NCBI GenBank assembly: GCA_030539495.1
Contig: JAUNRX010000003.1
Coordinates: forward strand, 9,416 to 73,415
Direction of reading: 5' to 3'
Origin: a bacterium
Lineage (GTDB): Bacteria; Bacillota; Clostridia; Lachnospirales; Lachnospiraceae
Length of the DNA stretch: 64,000 nucleotides
In this document: positions 25,047 through 33,943 of the stretch, in pieces
Numbering within the stretch: position 1 is the stretch's first letter
Layout of the letters: each line of letters starts with the position of its first letter
Notes under the pieces: model-generated
Told to the model about the DNA's origin: nothing
What the model saw: only the letters and a program-made list of their open reading frames with translations
Database searches by the model: none
Position numbers and translations under genes: made by a program

Positions 25047-26495
25047 CTACCGGACGGAATAACAGTATAAACCACAAAGAGGCCGTCCCCCAAGGGACTT
25101 CGGAACACCGCATCCAACATAAATTGAGTACTCATCAGCAAGGAGTGAAGATGCAATCGAAGCATTACAAATCTTGTTATAGCTTAATAAATCGCCAGTT
25201 GTTGTATCATAGGCAATTAGATTTCCGTTAATATTACCAACAAGATAAGTGTCATTACATAATACGCCGGCATTATTCCAAGTAAAACCATCCTGAACCT
25301 GGAGCCAAAGAAGATTAGACGATGCGGCATCAATACAGGAAATTGACGTAGACTGTATTGACTTATAGTCAGGCCGACCACCAAGAATACCATTGTTGCA
25401 GGCAATATAGATTTTACCATCCAAAATGGCAGGAGTGCCGCCCGCATTGGCATATCCAGTGACAGTAGAATCGGGAGCTTTACCTATATAAAGCTTAATC
25501 TTCTTTAAAAGAAGGCCGGTTACTCGATTTAGGATATAGTAATATCCATCATTACTGGCAATTCCAATGGCAGGAACCCGATCCTCATCATGATAATAAT
25601 CAAAAACCTGCGGACCTGGGGCATAATAATCGTCCATCAAGTTGCAGGAATCTGGAGCCGGGAGTTTGCTCAGATTAGTCTTATAGTGCCATATATAGTC
25701 TCCACTTTTATAGTTTAAGGAAACTAAAGAGTTGCTGGTGGAACTGCTAGGAAGTCCATAATTGGCACCGGTTCCAAAGTAAAGCATGCCAGTCTTAGGA
25801 CAAAGAGTAAAGGAAGAATAGATGCCGGCTCCTGTGGCAGTTGGAAGATCCTCCGGAAGAAGTGTGCTGGTAGTAACACTCCATGCTGTCATACCATTGG
25901 AAGCCTTTATGGCAAGAACCATTCCCTTTGTCTGAGATTTAAATGGAACACAATAGGAAGCAGCAAGAGCCTTTGCCCTTTGATCCACGCCGCAGATGCC
26001 AAGATAAATAAGTCCGTCAAAATACAATAGTTTTGCAAGTGAACTTCCCCACTCAGAGTCTGTAATGGTATTGCAAAATAGCATGCGGGCAGTATTGATA
26101 TCAATGGCATACAGCTTGGCAGGAGAACCATTTTTAAGGGGAGAGCCGGATGTACCGCCACAGCTGGCAATATACCAGATATTGTTGATAATAAGCCCGC
26201 TTCCTGCAAAACCACACCATTGATAGGGAGGCGTACAGTCATTTGTGGAAAGGGAAGCAGGAGCAGTATAGAGATGGAGTTTCCAGTTCAAATCGCCACT
26301 ATATTTATTTGCACAATAGATATTTCCTCCCCAATCAGAAAAATAGACAAAGTTTCCTCGAATTATTGGGGTTCCAGAGATAATATATTTGGTCTTAATC
26401 AACCATTTCAACCTTAGATTACGCACGTTGCCAGAATCGATAGAGCAAGTTTCGGCAACAGCATTATTTGTGATATCTAAGTCCATATATTTCAT
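25047..26495 (-). CDS. PQQ-type eight-bladed beta-propeller protein
   Basis: The 482-residue protein shows about eight repeats of the quinoprotein propeller type, each with a pattern such as YFSDWGGNIYCANKYSGDLNW, IYLGICG, LYFGTGANYG or YILNRVTG. It resembles PQQ-dependent alcohol or polyvinyl-alcohol dehydrogenases, but has no signal peptide, no haem motif and no recognisable PQQ disulfide, so enzymatic use of PQQ is doubtful. It is unusually rich in Cys and Ser. A binding or spore-surface role is possible. It is a single gene, with repeat B2 directly after it. Confidence 0.75.
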   Translation of the reverse strand: MKYMDLDITNNAVAETCSIDSGNVRNLRLKWLIKTKYIISGTPIIRGNFVYFSDWGGNIYCANKYSGDLNWKLHLYTAPASLSTNDCTPPYQWCGFAGSGLIINNIWYIASCGGTSGSPLKNGSPAKLYAIDINTARMLFCNTITDSEWGSSLAKLLYFDGLIYLGICGVDQRAKALAASYCVPFKSQTKGMVLAIKASNGMTAWSVTTSTLLPEDLPTATGAGIYSSFTLCPKTGMLYFGTGANYGLPSSSTSNSLVSLNYKSGDYIWHYKTNLSKLPAPDSCNLMDDYYAPGPQVFDYYHDEDRVPAIGIASNDGYYYILNRVTGLLLKKIKLYIGKAPDSTVTGYANAGGTPAILDGKIYIACNNGILGGRPDYKSIQSTSISCIDAASSNLLWLQVQDGFTWNNAGVLCNDTYLVGNINGNLIAYDTTTGDLLSYNKICNASIASSLLADEYSIYVGCGVPKSLGGRPLCGLYCYSVR

Positions 26496-26688
26496 TTTAA
26501 TATCCTAAAAGGTTACTTTTACTACATTATACGTAGGGAAGGGCAGTTTAGACTAAACTTTATTTTACAAACAGCCATTAGAATGTATTTAAAAAATCAT
26601 TCACTAGAGATAATAAGATAGTAAACAATGTAGTAAATAATTTAGGTAGAAGAAAAAATAGAGGAAAAGACTAAGGAGAAACTTTGAA

Positions 26689-28854
26689 ATGTTTAAATCT
26701 TATACTATGAAATATTTAGGTAGTGATCTGTTTGCAGGAATTATTGTGGCATTAATGTCCATACCAATCTCTATTGGATATACCCAGGTAGCAGGACTTC
26801 CGGCAGTCTATGGATTATATGGTTCCGTATTTCCTATCTTAATCTTTGCATTGGTCTCTACTTCGCCGCAAATGGTATTTGGGGTGGATGCGGCACCAGC
26901 AGCATTGGTCGGCGGTCTGCTTGCAAACCTTGGATATGAGGCATATTCCAATGAGGCATTGGCAATTGTACCAGTCATTACGTTTTATACTGCATGCTGG
27001 CTGCTTCTCTTTTATGTATTGAAGGCAGGAAAATTTGTAGACTTTATTTCAACACCGGTAATGGGAGGATTTATCAGCGGAATTGCCTGTACCATTATTT
27101 TAATGCAGATACCAAAGCTTATGGGATCACCATCCGGAGAAGGAGAATTATTTGAATTAATTGAGGAGATTGCCCATGCATCAAATAAAATCAATGGAGT
27201 GTCATTGGGATTAGGACTTGCAACACTGGTGATTATTTTGATTTCAAAGAAACTCGTTCCAAAGTTTCCAATGGCAATCGTGGTGATGGTATTGGGAGCA
27301 ATCCTGACAAAGAGCATCCATTTAGAAAGATATGGGGTAGTTATGCTTTCTAAAGTGGAGCCAGGCCTGCCATCTCTTGTAATACCAGACTTTTCGGCAA
27401 TGGAACTAAAGCATGGTCTTACGTCCAGTCTTACGATTGCTATTGTAATTATGGCCGAGACATTGCTTTCCTCCAATAATTTTGCACTGAAAAATGGATA
27501 TAAGCTAAATGATAATCGAGAGATTTTAGCATATTCTGCAGGAAACTTTGCAAGTGCATTTACCGGCTGTATCCCTGTGAATGGCAGCGTATCAAGGACA
27601 AGCATAGGAGAACAGTTTGGAAGCAAGACCAAGGTAATGTCCATCGTGGCAGGAATTACAATGGTGCTGATTTTGTTATTTGGAACAGGATTTATCGGAT
27701 ATCTTCCAGTGCCGGTTCTTACTGCGATTATCATATCTGCATTAATCAGCGTGGTAGAGCTGCATCTGGCAATTAAGCTTTGGAAAATAAACCGGACAGA
27801 GTTTATGATCTTTATGGCGGCCTTTTTTGGAGTACTGCTTCTTGGTACTTTATATGGCGTTATTATTGGCGGAGTGCTGTCGTTCGTGGATGTAATTATT
27901 CGTGCAGTGGAGCCTCCAAGAGGTTTCCTTGGCATTATTCCGGGAGAGGAGGGCTTTTATGACTTGGATAGAAATCGAAAAGCAAGGCCAATAAAGAATA
28001 CCGTGATTTATCGTTTTGGAGGAAATCTCTTCTTTGCCAATATCAAGACATTTTGTGAGGATATTGAAAAGTCGATAAAGGGCGATACAAAAAATGTAAT
28101 TGTAGATGCTGGTGGAATTAGTAATATTGATGTGACGGCGGCAGAGCGTTTAGAGATTCTTTGTCATAATATGCAGAAGCAAGGTGTTGATATGTATCTT
28201 ACTGGGCATGTAGGAGCCGTAAATGATCAGCTCCGAAGTCTTGAAATGCAGCATTTAATAGAAAGTGGAGTGGTTCGAAGAACGATTACACTGGCACTTA
28301 AGGATGCAGGATATCATAGGCCTTATCCATTGGAAGAAGTCGAGCGGCCAGAGAACAATTTAGAATCAATTGATGCATTACAGGAGATCGAATGGGCATT
28401 TGGAAAAGATGCCGAGGACTATATGGAGCATTTAACAAAAGAATATTTATCACGTTTACAAGCAAGCGACGAGACCACACTATCCGGTTTGTTTGAGGAA
28501 GATGTCACTTCCACGTGGGGCAAGCTTGGTTTATTTGATGAAGATGAATTCCTGAAACGTTTGGAATTACATTTAATAGATATTGCAAAAATTACAGGAC
28601 GTGATGAACTGACCATTGAGGAATTGATTGAGCGACGTCGACAGAAGAATGAAGAAAAACTAAAGAGATTAAATGTCAATGCAATGGATATTTTAAAGTC
28701 CCATCGTCATTATGTTGCCGAGCAGTTTAAGAAGAAGCACCCAGAAGAATTTATGCATTTGCTTGAGAAACGGCAGGAACATATCAGGCAGCTTCAAGAG
28801 ACTGATCCGGAGGCAGCAGAACGTTGGAGAGAATGGTATGACACAGATTTATAA
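26689..28854 (+). CDS. SulP-family anion transporter, paralogue of the gene at 10408
   Basis: The 721-residue protein matches the SulP at 10408 along its whole length, including YGLYGSVFPILIFAL, VFGVDAAPAALVGG, the STAS domain (NVIVDAGGISNIDVTAAERL, about residues 465-485) and the unusual charged C-terminal extension ending EAAERWREWYDTDL. The extension shares LQEIEWAFGKDA and LFDEDEFLKRLELHLIDIAK with the paralogue, so it predates the duplication. The anion is unknown. GGAG lies 12 nt before the ATG. The two copies are 14 kb apart, so they are not a tandem duplication. Confidence 0.9.
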   Translation: MFKSYTMKYLGSDLFAGIIVALMSIPISIGYTQVAGLPAVYGLYGSVFPILIFALVSTSPQMVFGVDAAPAALVGGLLANLGYEAYSNEALAIVPVITFYTACWLLLFYVLKAGKFVDFISTPVMGGFISGIACTIILMQIPKLMGSPSGEGELFELIEEIAHASNKINGVSLGLGLATLVIILISKKLVPKFPMAIVVMVLGAILTKSIHLERYGVVMLSKVEPGLPSLVIPDFSAMELKHGLTSSLTIAIVIMAETLLSSNNFALKNGYKLNDNREILAYSAGNFASAFTGCIPVNGSVSRTSIGEQFGSKTKVMSIVAGITMVLILLFGTGFIGYLPVPVLTAIIISALISVVELHLAIKLWKINRTEFMIFMAAFFGVLLLGTLYGVIIGGVLSFVDVIIRAVEPPRGFLGIIPGEEGFYDLDRNRKARPIKNTVIYRFGGNLFFANIKTFCEDIEKSIKGDTKNVIVDAGGISNIDVTAAERLEILCHNMQKQGVDMYLTGHVGAVNDQLRSLEMQHLIESGVVRRTITLALKDAGYHRPYPLEEVERPENNLESIDALQEIEWAFGKDAEDYMEHLTKEYLSRLQASDETTLSGLFEEDVTSTWGKLGLFDEDEFLKRLELHLIDIAKITGRDELTIEELIERRRQKNEEKLKRLNVNAMDILKSHRHYVAEQFKKKHPEEFMHLLEKRQEHIRQLQETDPEAAERWREWYDTDL

Positions 28855-28916
28855 TTAAGGGAAGAAGAAAAGGCTGTCGTAGAAGTATGAAATATGTACT
28901 GCAACAGCCTGTTTCT

Positions 28917-29780
28917 TTACTCAAAGAAGCGCTTAAAGTCGCTAGAAATGGTCTTAATATAGCTGTGTTCGGCAATCAAATGGTTTAGAATACTGTAAAA
29001 CAGGTCAGGAAGCTTACACCGAAGACTAAGTGGAATAAACGAAGAATCCGGGTCGCTAAAATTAAGTAGGGTAAGCAAGAAATCATTATTGATATTCACA
29101 AACTCATCAAAGGTATTCAAAAGATTATTCTTATTTAGCCGACAGTAAATGGTCGATAATTGATAATTAATGGAGTTAAAGTTATTGGCAAAGTCCGTAA
29201 GCAAAATCTTGGTAGACTGAGGGAGTTGTTCCTCCTCGGGTGAGACGGTTGCGATAATGGAGGTATGTTCAGCGCCAATCAGACTCCAAAAATAGATATT
29301 ATTGTAGATGCATTCCAGGTTGGTCTGGATATAGCTATTGGTCTTGTAACAGGTATTTACAATAACTGAACAAGCGTGTTTATTAACGATAAAGCCAAGC
29401 GGCCGAAACAGGTCTGCAACATACTGCTGTTCATAAATAAAGTGATAAACGCTTTCATATAAAATAGGGTATCCATTAAATCCTTCAAATTTTAGACGTT
29501 GCAAAATGCCAAGAAACTGCTGGTTCTGGCTTAAGAATTTTTTTAGAAGAGCTTTGATTCCTTTGGAATCACTGGTTGATTTGGAAGTATTATAAATGGT
29601 TTCGAATTCAAGAAACAGATCAGTCAGAGTGTCTCGAAAACAGGATTGCAGGACGGCACCTGCCTCTCCAAACCCATTTAGCAGCACATCGATGTGCTCA
29701 TAAGAATTTTCAGACCAAAATTGAATTGTATTTATAATTAAAGAATCCGTGAACGTATTGCAACAATTGATAAAGTCCAT
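28917..29780 (-). CDS. DUF2935-family protein
   Basis: The 287-residue protein shows the two-helical-bundle pattern of DUF2935, with FWSENSYEHIDVLL near the start and FWSLIGAEHTSIIATVSPEE near residue 165; the paired E-H residues in each half resemble the ferritin-like metal ligands seen in that family. Late in the protein HLIAEHSYIKTI repeats the EH theme. Function is not established for the family in clostridia and spore association has been suggested. It is a single gene, convergent with the SulP gene. Confidence 0.7.
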   Translation of the reverse strand: MDFINCCNTFTDSLIINTIQFWSENSYEHIDVLLNGFGEAGAVLQSCFRDTLTDLFLEFETIYNTSKSTSDSKGIKALLKKFLSQNQQFLGILQRLKFEGFNGYPILYESVYHFIYEQQYVADLFRPLGFIVNKHACSVIVNTCYKTNSYIQTNLECIYNNIYFWSLIGAEHTSIIATVSPEEEQLPQSTKILLTDFANNFNSINYQLSTIYCRLNKNNLLNTFDEFVNINNDFLLTLLNFSDPDSSFIPLSLRCKLPDLFYSILNHLIAEHSYIKTISSDFKRFFE

Positions 29781-29878
29781 ACTAGCCTCCTGTAAAATAA
29801 AATAGCTATCTAATTATATGAAATATGGAAAAATCCTATGATTAGATTGCTACAACGTTTTTTGGCATATACTAAGGA

Positions 29879-29907
29879 TTGTTAAGTTGCTGAGAATATG
29901 ATAGAAT
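29879..29907 (+). promoter_or_regulatory. Promoter of phnA
   Basis: TTGTTA (29879-29884) and TAGAAT (29902-29907) are 17 nt apart. Confidence 0.6.
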
Positions 29908-29970
29908 ATTATCTCAAATAGAACGGTATCGATTGATACTTTCAGAAAAAATGAATGGAGAATCATAATA

Positions 29971-30315
29971 ATGGAACATTTACCAAATTGCCCAAAATGT
30001 AATTCAGAATATACTTACGAAGACGGTAGCTTATTTGTTTGCCCAGAATGTGCACACGAATGGTCTGCAACAGCTGCAGAAGCAGAAGCTGAAGATGTAA
30101 TCAAAGATGTAAACGGAAACGTTTTAAACGATGGTGACGCTGTAACAATCGTTAAAGATTTAAAAGTAAAAGGTGCTTCAGGTTCTATCAAGATCGGAAC
30201 AAAAGTTAAAAGCATCCGTTTAGTACCAGACGCAGCAGACGGCCATAACATCGATTGTAAAATCGACGGTTTCGGTGCAATGAAGTTAAAATCATCCGTA
30301 GTTAAAAAAGCTTAG
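29971..30315 (+). CDS. PhnA/YjdM-family zinc-ribbon protein
   Basis: The 114-residue protein has an N-terminal zinc ribbon [20 protein letters not shown] (four Cys) followed by a beta-barrel KOW/SH3-like domain (residues about 45-114) with [20 protein letters not shown]. This is the YjdM (formerly PhnA) family, once linked to phosphonate use but of unclear function. Codon choice is biased toward preferred codons, suggesting good expression. It is followed 4 nt later by repeat element A3. Confidence 0.92.
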   Translation: MEHLPNCPKCNSEYTYEDGSLFVCPECAHEWSATAAEAEAEDVIKDVNGNVLNDGDAVTIVKDLKVKGASGSIKIGTKVKSIRLVPDAADGHNIDCKIDGFGAMKLKSSVVKKA

Positions 30316-30318
30316 GAT

Positions 30319-30607
30319 GGGCTGGCGCAGAGTTTGGTGTTGAAGAGATTTGACATTAAAATTCTGTAGTTTAACGAAAAAAGAAAAGGGAGCTTCCATA
30401 ACAATCTATTGTTCTTCCGCTACCTCTACAGTCACTTTCAAATATTCGATATTGTCATACACCTGCGGTGTTTGCCCCTATCGGATATTTGGAAGTAACA
30501 GTAACGGTAGAGGAAGTACAATTAGATAGTTAGGAACTCCTTTTTCTTTTTATGTAGATTATGAAATTTTAATGACAAGCCGACGGAAGAAATCCATGCG
30601 CCAGCCC
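30319..30607 (+). repeat. Long nested inverted repeat, family A copy 3 with inserted apical module
   Basis: The ends GGGCTGGCGCA and TGCGCCAGCCC are perfectly complementary, with CATTAAAAT / ATTTTAATG and GGGAGCTTCC / GGAACTCC further in. Unlike A1, A2 and A4, the apex is replaced by a long arm carrying CCTCTAC / GTAGAGG and the hairpin ACACC / GGTGTTTG known from family B. It links the two families. It begins 4 nt after the phnA stop. Confidence 0.85.
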
Positions 30608-30737
30608 CGGGGAGGAAGGTATAAAGGACATACCTTCCCCAAAAGACGAGTTTCCTAAGGACAACAGAACTAGGGCAGGATGGTGTGATTTTGGGATTAT
30701 GTATTTAAAAACTTTGCGGTAGCCGTAGAGTAGATTA

Positions 30738-30979
30738 GTCGGGATTTTTGAAAATACCTCGTAAACTGAAAAAAGCGTGTATGGTTTCTTGCAATGCCGT
30801 ATTGTCTTTCCTCTACCGTTACTGTTGAACAGTTTTTGTACGAGGAGGGCAGACACCAAAGGTGTTTGAACTCAGCGCACAAAACGCAGTCAACTGTAGA
30901 GGTAGCGGAAAGACAATGGCATGCAAGAAAGTCATACACGCTTTTCAATAAACTTCAGGGTATTTTCAAAATTCCCGAC
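30738..30979 (+). repeat. Long nested inverted repeat, family B-like copy 3
   Basis: GTCGGGATTTTTGAAAATACC pairs with GGTATTTTCAAAATTCCCGA. Inside are AAGCGTGTATG / CATACACGCTT, ATTGTCTTTCC / GGAAAGACAAT, CCTCTAC / GTAGAGG and CAGACACC / GGTGTTTG. The G-U pair in the apical hairpin suggests the plus strand is the RNA-like strand, opposite to the acetate transporter that ends at 30990. Confidence 0.8.
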
Positions 30980-30989
30980 GGTCTCAACC

Positions 30990-31598
30990 TTACTTGAAGA
31001 TTCCGAATGGTTTACCTACTGGTAAGAAAACTTTACCGAAGTGAGTGTTTAATACTGCAGCACCGCATCCGTAGAAGGACATGATTGCAATACCTAATTC
31101 AGCATAAGCAGCAAGCATATGAGTTGCATGTGTCATGATACCGAATGAGCTTAAAGCTAAACCGATGAATAAGAAATCGATTAAAACAAAGATTGTAAAT
31201 AATACTTTGTGAGTTTCCATTGCACCGATTGTCATAAAGATAGTGAATACTAAGTATCCAAGGAATGCAAAACCTAATTGTTTTGAATCTACGGAAGAAG
31301 CTAACGCTTCACCGAATACGCCATTTTGAATCATCCAAGTGAAGCCCATTGCGTACCAGAAGAATGCATAAGCACCGAATGCTGTAGCACCAAATGTATT
31401 GTTATGTTTAAAGTCGTTTATACTGGCCATTAACTGCGCAGAAGCACCTAAAAAGATAGCCCATGGTAAAACGAGAGATACACCAGAAGTAATCCCAAGT
31501 TTTTGAGATGAAGCTACTAATGTAATGATTGCTAAACCAAAAAGTCCTAAAGCGGATGGGTCAGCTGTAACTACTTTTACTTTAGTTTCGTTATTCAC
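30990..31598 (-). CDS. satP: Acetate uptake transporter (SatP/GPR1 family)
   Basis: The 202-residue protein has six predicted membrane helices and the family start ADPSALGLFGLAIITLV (the NPxxxGL-type motif appears as DPSALGLFG). The segment FGAYAFFWYAMGFTWM is typical of AceTr proteins, which import acetate, succinate or related acids. The GTG start at 31598 is chosen because AGGAGG is 9 nt upstream; the longer frame to 31775 would be a non-homologous extension. It is monocistronic, divergent from the HD-GYP gene. Confidence 0.9.
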   Translation of the reverse strand: MNNETKVKVVTADPSALGLFGLAIITLVASSQKLGITSGVSLVLPWAIFLGASAQLMASINDFKHNNTFGATAFGAYAFFWYAMGFTWMIQNGVFGEALASSVDSKQLGFAFLGYLVFTIFMTIGAMETHKVLFTIFVLIDFLFIGLALSSFGIMTHATHMLAAYAELGIAIMSFYGCGAAVLNTHFGKVFLPVGKPFGIFK

Positions 31599-31856
31599 GA
31601 TAAATCCTCCTAATTGTTTAAAATGCTTTCCCATAATATCATAATCCGACATAGAAGTATACAAAAAAGATTCGATTGATACTATAAAAATTTTGGTAAT
31701 TTTTATGGATTTAGTAGCAAAAAGAAAATATTTGGGAAAAAATACATGTGAAAAAATGCTAATGTATAGTATCAAATGAAACGATAAGTAATTATATAAA
31801 GTATTTTTGAGTCACAGCAGATGTATAAAAGCATTTGAAATGTGGCAGGAGGAACT

Positions 31857-33113
31857 ATGATAGAAACAAAAAACAAAAGAGAAAGTTTTGATAAAACAAC
31901 GAAGAGGACGAATACAAGAGAAGTTAATAAATTGATACATAGTACCATGTGGTATCTTATGATTTTGCCGTCATTTGTGCTGTTTTTTTCATATATAGAT
32001 CTATTTTCTGTAGAAAACAGGTATGTAGTAGGATTTTGGATTGTATGTTTTTGTACGAATATATGTCTCTCTCTACTTAGCAAAACCAGTATTAATGAGA
32101 ATTATCTAAGATACATAACAATGATTGCAATTGAAGTAATTATTATGGTTCTAGGCATGAAAGCTACAATGGGAATTAATATTACATATATTTTAGTTCC
32201 AGTAATCAGCTGTGCTTATTTGGATCGTAAGTTTACCATGAAGGTATCAGTAGTCAGCTATTTTATGATGCTAATTGCTGTATTTGCCCGGGCAGAAGAG
32301 GCGGTTAGGCTTGATTTTCCAGACTATGATGCACTACATTGGGCACTTTCATTTTCTGCAGCATATACCATTGAATATGTGGCATTATTTTTAGCCATCA
32401 TGTTATTGAGCTCAAGAACAGAGAGTTTCTTGGCAAGACTTACTGCTCATAGTCAAAAAATCATCTCTCTCCAACAGAACACAATTGGAAGCTTTGCAGA
32501 TTTAATTGAATCAAGAGATAACAGTACGGGGCAGCATGTGAAGCGTACTAGTGAGATTGTTAGGGTTATCGTGGAGGGAATGCAGCAGGGCAGTCTATAT
32601 AAGGAAGAAATGACAGAAGAATTATGTGAGCGTATTTGTCAGGCGGCACCGCTTCATGATATTGGAAAGATAAGAATCCCAGACAGCATTTTATGTAAGC
32701 CAGGAAGACTGACAGAGGAGGAAATGACTCAGATTAAGACACATGCAATAGCAGGAGCTGAGATTATTACCAAGTCCTTAACTGCATTGGAAGAAAAGGA
32801 ATTTATCCAGGTGGCAAAAGATGTCGCATTATTCCATCATGAAAAATGGGATGGGACAGGGTATCCAACAGGAGCATCAGGGGAGATGATTCCAATCAGT
32901 GCAAGAATAATGGCTGTTGCGGATGTATTTGATGCATTAATAAGTAAGCGTTGCTATAAGGAATCCATGGAATATGAACGGGCATTTCGTATTATAGAGG
33001 AATCAAAAGGGACGCATTTCGATCCAAATATCGTGCGGGTATTTTTAGAACAGAAAGAAAAGATTAAAGAAGTATGTGAACAGGAAAATTGTAGAGAAAT
33101 TGAAAAAATGTAA
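31857..33113 (+). CDS. Membrane HD-GYP domain protein, probable c-di-GMP phosphodiesterase
   Basis: The start at 31857 follows AGGAGG and gives 418 residues. The N-terminal 190 residues contain about six membrane helices forming an unrecognised sensor. Residues about 210-400 are an HD-GYP domain: HVKRTSEIVR, the metal motif APLHDIGKIRIPD (HD), later FHHEKWDGTGYPTG and DVFDALISKRCYKE. The GYP triad is present as GYP. It should hydrolyse c-di-GMP. A c-di-GMP-I riboswitch begins about 60 nt downstream on the same strand, so enzyme and sensor are neighbours. Confidence 0.9.
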   Translation: MIETKNKRESFDKTTKRTNTREVNKLIHSTMWYLMILPSFVLFFSYIDLFSVENRYVVGFWIVCFCTNICLSLLSKTSINENYLRYITMIAIEVIIMVLGMKATMGINITYILVPVISCAYLDRKFTMKVSVVSYFMMLIAVFARAEEAVRLDFPDYDALHWALSFSAAYTIEYVALFLAIMLLSSRTESFLARLTAHSQKIISLQQNTIGSFADLIESRDNSTGQHVKRTSEIVRVIVEGMQQGSLYKEEMTEELCERICQAAPLHDIGKIRIPDSILCKPGRLTEEEMTQIKTHAIAGAEIITKSLTALEEKEFIQVAKDVALFHHEKWDGTGYPTGASGEMIPISARIMAVADVFDALISKRCYKESMEYERAFRIIEESKGTHFDPNIVRVFLEQKEKIKEVCEQENCREIEKM

Positions 33114-33121
33114 AATTTCTC

Positions 33122-33150
33122 TTGCATTATGTTTTATTTTATGTTATAGT
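33122..33150 (+). promoter_or_regulatory. Promoter preceding the c-di-GMP riboswitch
   Basis: TTGCAT (33122-33127) and TATAGT (33145-33150) are 17 nt apart. Transcription would start about 10 nt before the aptamer, separate from the HD-GYP gene. Confidence 0.65.
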
Positions 33151-33165
33151 TTGAGCGTATTAATA

Positions 33166-33258
33166 AAACTTAATAGGCAAACCTAGATAAATCTAGGGAC
33201 GCAAAGCTATAGGGACTAACGTATTAAGAAATACCATGTCAGCCAGTTGCCAAAGAGT
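33166..33258 (+). ncRNA. c-di-GMP-I (GEMM-I) riboswitch aptamer
   Basis: The consensus core is present: GGCAAACC, a stem CTAGAT / ATCTAG with a GAAA-type loop region (TAAA), GGGACGCAAAGC, then ACTAACG and TCAGCCAGTTGCC closing the first stem with GGCAAAC. This is the class I c-di-GMP aptamer. The intrinsic terminator at 33305 is the likely expression platform. No conventional protein gene follows on the same strand before the next terminator. Confidence 0.88.
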
Positions 33259-33304
33259 ACATTATACTTTTTGTTACTTTCAATAATTTATGAATAACAA
33301 TATT

Positions 33305-33372
33305 GAGAATGTCGTAAAACTTCGGTTAACTAGTATGCTTTAACCAAATTTTTATAGCATTCTCTTTTTTTA
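33305..33372 (+). terminator. Riboswitch-associated terminator
   Basis: GAGAATG pairs with CATTCTC with an inner GGTTAA / TTTAACC arm and seven T follow. Confidence 0.75.
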
Positions 33373-33765
33373 TGTACATCTCGGCGTTTGTATGCAATTA
33401 GCATACGTTTACAGGGGAGAAATTTAATATATATGCCAAGCTTTAGACTGCGGGGGCAGAAAGAGGGAACACTTAGGACTTAGGGAGGTTACGGTGAACT
33501 TCATTGCTAAAGCGAAGCGAAAAAGAGAAACAAACCACAAAAGACAAAAATAGAAACGATTATATGTAGTAACTATCATATGAAATACATGGGCGTGGGA
33601 CCCCGTGTGAAATACATATGACAAAGGGTGAAGTAATTAGTGATTTTACTGCACGGGCAGAATTCATAGCATGTTTTGATTGTTAGGGACGATTAGAACG
33701 ACAGCTGGAATGGTTAGTCAGATAAAATCATTATGGAATGTTATTTAATAACAGTACGAAAAAAG
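33373..33765 (+). other. Riboswitch-controlled stretch without a normal gene
   Basis: Between the riboswitch terminator and the next terminator only two tiny frames with ribosome sites are visible: 33434-33484 (16 aa, MPSFRLRGQKEGTLRT) and a GTG frame 33494-33553 (19 aa, VNFIAKAKRKRETNHKRQK) after AGGGAGG. Further on, ATATGAAATACAT and TGTGAAATACATATG form a partial repeat around a GGG/CCC stem (33580-33620). It may be a small regulatory RNA, short basic peptides or a decayed gene. Confidence 0.35.
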
Positions 33766-33807
33766 AAAAGAGTGGATTGCCGCGAATAACGGTAATCCAC
33801 TCTTTTT
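33766..33807. terminator. Strong terminator, bidirectional
   Basis: AAAAGAGTGGATT pairs with AATCCACTCTTTTT, with inner CCG / CGG. It bounds the riboswitch unit. Confidence 0.85.
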
Positions 33808-33880
33808 AGCTTGTCGAAAAAGTCGACAAGCTTTGGATGAAATCAGGCTTTCATCCAGCACCGAAGGAAATGATTAGTGC
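33808..33880 (+). repeat. Dispersed three-hairpin repeat, family D copy 2
   Basis: This is the inverted copy of 5827-5899, differing by a few bases; in the first hairpin TTGTCGAAAAAGTCGACAA has improved pairing compared with D1. It directly follows the terminator of the riboswitch unit. Confidence 0.8.
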
Positions 33881-33943
33881 CTCTTTCCTATAGATTAAGA
33901 TCTCCCCCAAAATAGGGGGATAAGATACGCATTTACCTGAAAT

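Noticed and set aside
27012..27935. 307-codon frame antisense to the second SulP gene
   Set aside because: It is a mirror frame of a clear transporter gene, Ser/Ile/Thr-rich with no known domain.
31599..31775. Longer N-terminus of the acetate transporter
   Set aside because: AGGAGG is 9 nt before the GTG at 31598 and family similarity begins there.
33424..33624. 66-codon minus-strand frame in the riboswitch-controlled stretch
   Set aside because: No ribosome site, odd composition and no similarity; the plus strand is the transcribed one.
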